64,000 nucleotides of DNA from Siphonodentalium dalli (taxonomy: Eukaryota; Mollusca; Scaphopoda; Gadilida; Siphonodentaliidae): contig CP136066.1 of NCBI GenBank assembly GCA_032622095.1, forward strand, positions 170,138,664 to 170,202,663, read 5' to 3'. Shown here one piece after another: positions 59,301 through 64,000 of the stretch (positions are counted from its first letter, which is position 1; each line of letters opens with the position of its first letter). A model generated the notes under the pieces. The model made no database searches. It saw nothing but the letters and a program-made list of their open reading frames with translations, and was not told the DNA's origin. The position numbers were made by a program, and so were the translations under genes.

Positions 59301-59785
59301 CATGAGGATATCACCCCCCCCCCCCCCTTTCGGTACGCGGGATTCAGGGTGTTTTGAAGCCGTGCGCGGGATTCATACCCCCGAATTAACTGGTATTCTG
59401 GCTTCAACCAAAACATCTTGGATGCAGGTTTTGATGGCGCAAAATAATATTTTGTGCTAGTTATCTGTATGAATGAGTGGGTAGAATAGCTTCTTGGGCA
59501 TATTCGACCACCATGCCATCATAAAGTATCATTAATCGTATCATAACGGCCTCATAACGCCCATAACGCGACCGGCGTCCGGAAACTATATTTGATTTGT
59601 GTTCCAATTCCAAACTTTTAATTAACCGGTATATTATAACAGTCAATTTGTATGTCATTTATCGCATATTAGTTCTTAAAGGCACGGGAGGCCTTAGTTG
59701 TCGAAAATATTCATATTTGTTCCAATCACTGTAAACAGAAAAACATTAAAACGCGTAAAGTTTCGTTCATATATACAGTACAAAG
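59301..59785. other. Spacer with a C13 run
   Basis: A C-run at about 59312-59327 is followed by a GCGGGATTCA.. duplication. No gene was seen. Confidence 0.35.
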
Positions 59786-59789
59786 CCCG

Positions 59790-60150
59790 TGGTTTTTTCA
59801 AAACCACGCGTGGCCAACATTTTAACACGGAAAAAACACGGTAAAATCGCGCGTGGTCTTAGCGTGGTCAACTTCAGAAAAATGACCAGCGTGTTCAAAA
59901 ACAGTCTGAACACGGCGTGTACATGCCGTGGTCATCCGAGTTTACGCCGTGGTCATCCGTGTTGAAGTCGTGTTCTTAGCGTGATCAATTTCGGCAAAAT
60001 GGCCAGCGTGTTCAAAAAAGGTCTGAACACGGCGTGTACATGCCGTGGTCATCTGAGTGCACGCCGTGGTCATCCGTGTTGAAGTCGTGTTCATGCCGTG
60101 TTAATAGCGTGGTCAGCCGTGTTTACGGCGTGGTCTGCATCCCAGTCAGG
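59790..60150 (+). repeat. GTGGTCA minisatellite, about 117-bp units
   Basis: The phrase CCAGCGTGTTCAAAAA recurs at about 59887 and 60005, followed by GTCTGAACACGGCGTGTACA and TGCCGTGGTCATC. Inside each unit a short motif CGTG(G/T)TC(A/T)..CGTG is repeated many times. This is a GC-rich island in AT-rich DNA. Confidence 0.8.
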
Positions 60151-60480
60151 GACAGTGCGGGAGGTGTGAATAATCCGCGACATAAAGAGTTGCCGCAGTA
60201 TTACTTGAATGAATGATGCTTTAATCTCAGCCATTTTTACATGGAACATGAGCGATGGTTAACTATTTACACTATTTACACATACTTGCGGTAGGATTTT
60301 TTCGGGTATATTTGGCCAGGATTGATTTCGTCAATGAATAAAGAATTGTCAGATAAAATCTTTTATAATAAAAAACAATTTCATATATTGAATTATGTAT
60401 ATATATGCATATTTGTTAATCCGTGTCAATGGCCTTTATATCCGTGTCATGTTTTGTTGTCGCATTTTATTTTAGTTGGC

Positions 60481-60959
60481 ATTAATATTTTCTTGTGTTT
60501 CCCGGCCATAGCTAACAGACAGACAGACAAACAAACAGAAGTCCCAAACTATATATTAGATCATTTGTGGGTACCCTTTTCAAGGTGAAGGTCACCTCGG
60601 GCGGAAAAACTGACCCGATGAAAATCTCCCCCATTCCCAGGAACCCCTAAGTACGAACACAGACTTAATAATCACACAACACGCTCATGTCTGGACACAT
60701 ACACGCTCTTTATCAACGACACTACGGATACGAACGCTCTTTAACTATCACGCGATTAACCCATGAATTCCCATTGCGGTGGCGGGGGGTTGGAGAATGA
60801 GTGCTCTGACGTTCTCAGAAGCGGTCCGATGACCATTCCCGCGGTTTTTACCCTCAGATAGCAAGTTTGGGCTAAATCCGCCAGGCAGTTTTCCCGGCCA
60901 TAGCTAACAGACAAACAACAAACAAACAAACAAACAGAAGTCCCAAAATATAAAGTAGA
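60481..60959 (-). mobile_element. Helitron-like element(s) on the minus strand
   Basis: Reverse complement 5'-type ends TCTA(A/C)..TATA..TTTGGGACTTCTG with (TGTT/TGTC)n occur at 60560 and 60959. Both are followed by GTTAGCTATGGCCGGG. The body (AGAGCACTCATTCTCCAACC, GGGTTAATC, AAAGAGCGTT) matches the middle of H5 (4785-4875). No CTAG end was found, so the copies are incomplete. Confidence 0.55.
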
Positions 60960-60964
60960 TTAAA

Positions 60965-61190
60965 TGCAGTTATTCTCGAAAGTGAAACCGGTTTCGTTAG
61001 TTTACCGTAGACAGTTGCGTCCCGAATTGAGAAGTAAATAATTACAATTGAGCGTAGTTTAGACGGTACTTTTGATTTGTTTGAGATTTTCGGCGATGCT
61101 ACATTTCCCCAGTTGGCATAGCACCTGAATACTGACTTATCAGGTTATACGCAACAGAACAAGTCCATAATATAAGTTAGCCTGTGCCAG
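60965..61190 (+). repeat. Dispersed repeat R1, copy 2
   Basis: Same words as 52200-52450 (GCGTCCCGAATTGAGAAGTAAATA, AGTTGGCATAGCACCTGAATACTGACTTATCA), in the same orientation. Confidence 0.65.
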
Positions 61191-61329
61191 CGCTAACAAG
61201 ATATCATATTTGTAGTTTGAGATCGGTTATCATTGCTTTAACAGCGATCTAGAACAGTCTTAACCATGCTAAATGAACAATAACTCTTAAAATGACTTAA
61301 ATGTTCTGCAGTTTCGTCAAAAGTCACAA

Positions 61330-61730
61330 TATTGAAAATAAAATAAAAGTTACCTAATTATGAATTTTATCAAGAATATACTAAAAGTATAGTATAATGA
61401 TAATATGAATGTGATATTACCCACAAAACACTTTGTGTGAACCGAGAATTTTATTCAACGCAGAAGTCTTGTTAAAGTAAACTTATCGGGGACTCCTCTG
61501 TGTTGAGTGCTTTGCGTATAGCACACTTTACTCACTCTACTGTATCATAATATGGATTTTTTTTTATTAACAAACCGTACGGTCTTGACAATAACATGCT
61601 ATTTATGATTTTACACAATATGTCTATAAATTTATATTCTTTCTGTTTATGGCGGTCTTAACCGATGCCACATTTTAAAAGAGCAACACCCATCGTGATG
61701 ACAATACTTATATTTAAGTGTCAATTGTAT
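61330..61730 (+). repeat. Gene B intron 2 block conserved with gene A (32.64-33.40 kb)
   Basis: Collinear matches include AAGAATATACTAAAAGTATAG, CTCCTCTGTGTTGAG, CTATTTATGATT and TTCTGTTTATGGCGGTCTTAAC. This supports gene B extending past the right edge. Confidence 0.6.
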
Positions 61731-63420
61731 ATACCACACTATAACAGGTTGCTGAACGTTCTAGCATTCCATGAAGCAATCAAGAGTTGAGGTCGGTACA
61801 ACCAATCTAGATCTATATTAAGTTCATTCGTTGTGTGTTCTTAGTGTTTCAGCCATGTGTATTGACTACTATGCAAACTGAATCTATAGAAGGTGTTAAA
61901 GATAACGTACCGTTTGATGCGTTTCATTTCAGACTGAAGTGGCACCACGCCATTAAAAACCAATATCGATAAATATTTAATGCATGCACTGATCGAGACA
62001 AAAGGACGATCGGTTCTTAATTTCACGCTCGGAGTTCAGCCAGTGTTTTGTTGTCGCATATGACGTCGGTGATAGCCTATATTTTTGTAGTTCATCAATA
62101 GATGGATGGATCGATAAATGCCACTCAAAAAGACGACAATTTCCCCGTCAATTAAATAGACCCGATATATAAACCAGCAATTAACACGTTCTTCAAGTAA
62201 CCTTCAAGTAATGATTAGTGTCGATTAGTGAAATACCATTGTCTTTTAACATCTATCGGATTCGTTTTACCGTGAAAGAACTATAGTTTGAAAGGGAATA
62301 AAGGTAATCGAAATGATGATTCGGGATCGTTTTGCAGACAACTATTGTTTTCGGTATGTTGTGGTTCTATCTTACCACACAACAAAAAAAAACTCCTGGC
62401 ATGTGGTAGAGAACTAAGAGAAGTTATATTGAGCACTACAGCTACCCGGATATCGAATTAGTTCATCGCAAAAACAGTTGTATGAGGGTTAATTATTGCA
62501 AGCAGATACTGTCTATACGGTTTAAATATGATAAGGTGTCGGCTTCGAACATATATTACATCCATATTGTTCCATGTGGCAAGAAGACTTATATATATTT
62601 TACATGCTAAGACACAAGTCCACTTGATAATTTAATGAATAACCCATCGCAACAGCCATGATTGTTCTTACTAATGAAATTAATATAAGTAGATAAACAT
62701 GCATGCATTGAGATCATATAAAAAAAACTTACCACAATAATGATATGTGAGTCAATGAGGAATTACAACCAGGCCACGGTCAAACACAATTCTGGACGAT
62801 ATATCGTGCAATTATATATAGCGTCGTGAATACAATTTAGCAAAACTTAATGAGTAGATATCAACCTTTTCGAAAAGCAATGGTCAATTGGCCCAGTCGA
62901 CTCATTGTGAGGAAAATCAGCGGGTGACATGCATGGATAGCTATGACACAGAATTATGACGAACCAATTGTCACCAAATTCCACCATAATAAATTGTCAC
63001 ACCTGCTATGCCATCGCTACTGTGGTACGTGTGTCCGCAGCCAATACATCGACATCTGTAATGTTCTTTCTAATTATGGTCGATCGTTTTACTAAACATC
63101 GTTTCGATTGAACCGGATACATTCATCGGACTCTTTCTCGTGTTATATTGGACCGTGACATGTTTGTCATTGTCTTCAATGTATCTTATCACATATCAAT
63201 AGTATTGACGTGATCAGGCACTGAAAACTAAGGAATGGAAACAAAGGTTTTTTAATAACTTTGGTTATATGGATATTCGCATTTCAATTAACACGCTCTG
63301 AACACCCGCGTCTATAACAAAACGATGAAGGTTACTGAAGTGCGAACCGTTCATTTATGCCATAGCGCTCAAGTACTTCGTTAGTATGTCATATTTTTGA
63401 TGCCCCGAGACGATACCGTT
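61731..63420. other. Gene B intron 2 stretch, nothing recognised
   Basis: No exon, repeat family or RNA gene was recognised. Confidence 0.35.
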
Positions 63421-63424
63421 AAAG

Positions 63425-63640
63425 ACATATTATGGACAACTTTCGGGGGCGTTAAACTGATAAGTTAGCATTCAGGTGCTATGTCAAATGGATGAATGTA
63501 ACATTCTACTAACATCACCGAAAATCTGAATCAAATCGACCGTAACACTACATAGAAAACATCGTCTGAACTACGCTCAATTGTAAATATTTACATCTCG
63601 GTACCATATATTCGATTTATTTAGTATTAAGTTAGCACCC
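63425..63640 (-). repeat. Dispersed repeat R1, copy 3 (inverted)
   Basis: The reverse complement of 60965-61185 is recognisable (TAAGTTAGCATTCAGGTGCTA, ATCACCGAAAATC, CTACGCTCAATTGTAAA). Confidence 0.6.
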
Positions 63641-63899
63641 TTCTTGAAATAATGCACGTGTATCGGTACCATTCCGACTCCCATACATAAGTTATTTTTA
63701 TGAATAATCGCGGTGTGGTGGTGTCTTTACTTTTTCTGGGCCAATTTTCACAATCGACGGGTTGAAGTTCGATGAAATTTCCGTTAAATAAAATGGTGCT
63801 GCTCATTTGCCAATTTGAGCAGCAATTTCGAGAATATAATTTGGACTATGGAGGTGATAATTAATTACGTAACGCACACACCACGAGCTCCTCCTCCAA

Positions 63900-64000
63900 T
63901 CTCATATATATTTTGAAGACCTCTGTCTGTTTGTCTGTCTGTCTGTCTGTATGTTTGTTATTAATACAAATCTACGATTCTAAACCGATCGGGACGAAAC
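63900..64000 (+). mobile_element. 5' end of a Helitron-like element, cut by the window
   Basis: TCTCATATATATTTTGAAG, a (CTGT)n run and ACAAATCTACGATTCT match the start of H2 (2290-2390) almost base for base. The element runs off the right edge. Confidence 0.75.

Overview
This window looks like nuclear DNA from an animal, most likely a marine lophotrochozoan invertebrate (mollusc, brachiopod or similar). The evidence is spliced exons with GT/AG boundaries, a secreted PAN plus fibrinogen-related-domain (FReD) gene, very long introns, heavy repeat content, and Helitron-like elements with tandem-repeat cores of the kind described in bivalves. The taxon is inferred, not proven. No bacterial-style genes, operons, rRNA or intact tRNA genes were seen.

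The main gene, copy A (about 6.1-39.1 kb, + strand), is assembled here from three exons. Exon 1 (6289-6588) carries a signal peptide and PAN/apple domain and ends in phase 0. A 22-nt microexon (12552-12573) follows. The last exon (38451-39097) is a complete FReD that starts in phase 1. Lengths 300+22+647 give one open frame of 322 codons plus stop. A paralogue, copy B, starts at 44984 with the same PAN exon and has a 13-nt version of the microexon at 50449-50461. Its FReD exon should lie beyond the right edge, because intron repeats near 32.6-33.4 kb in A reappear at 61.3-61.7 kb in B. A third, decayed PAN exon lies on the minus strand at about 2.1-2.24 kb, against a Helitron-like 3' end. The locus is therefore a tandem array of secreted, probably carbohydrate- or pathogen-binding lectin-type genes.

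Layout. 0-2 kb: spacer with a perfect foldback and a G/C-rich repeat. 2.1-6.0 kb: head-to-tail array of Helitron-like elements with 122-bp core repeats. 6.1-13.4 kb: copy A 5' region, exon 1, an intron with a triplicated 1.1-kb unit and minisatellites, and the microexon. 13.5-16 kb: decayed non-LTR retrotransposon. 16-34 kb: intron filled with dispersed repeats, a 1.9-kb TIR element, a PIF/Harbinger-like element, LINE pieces and a SINE-like head. 34.2-36.5 kb: nested hAT-like element. 38.5-39.1 kb: FReD exon. 39.5-41.9 kb: 160-bp satellite and foldbacks. 44.8-51.2 kb: copy B, interrupted by a 3.9-kb TTAA-flanked insertion that holds an extraordinary array of CTTAAG-centred palindromes. 51.7-64 kb: copy B intron 2 with foldbacks, LINE pieces, a GTGGTCA minisatellite and Helitron ends, the last one cut by the window edge.

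Most short reading frames are translations of repeats. All homology calls were made by eye, and no database search was possible.
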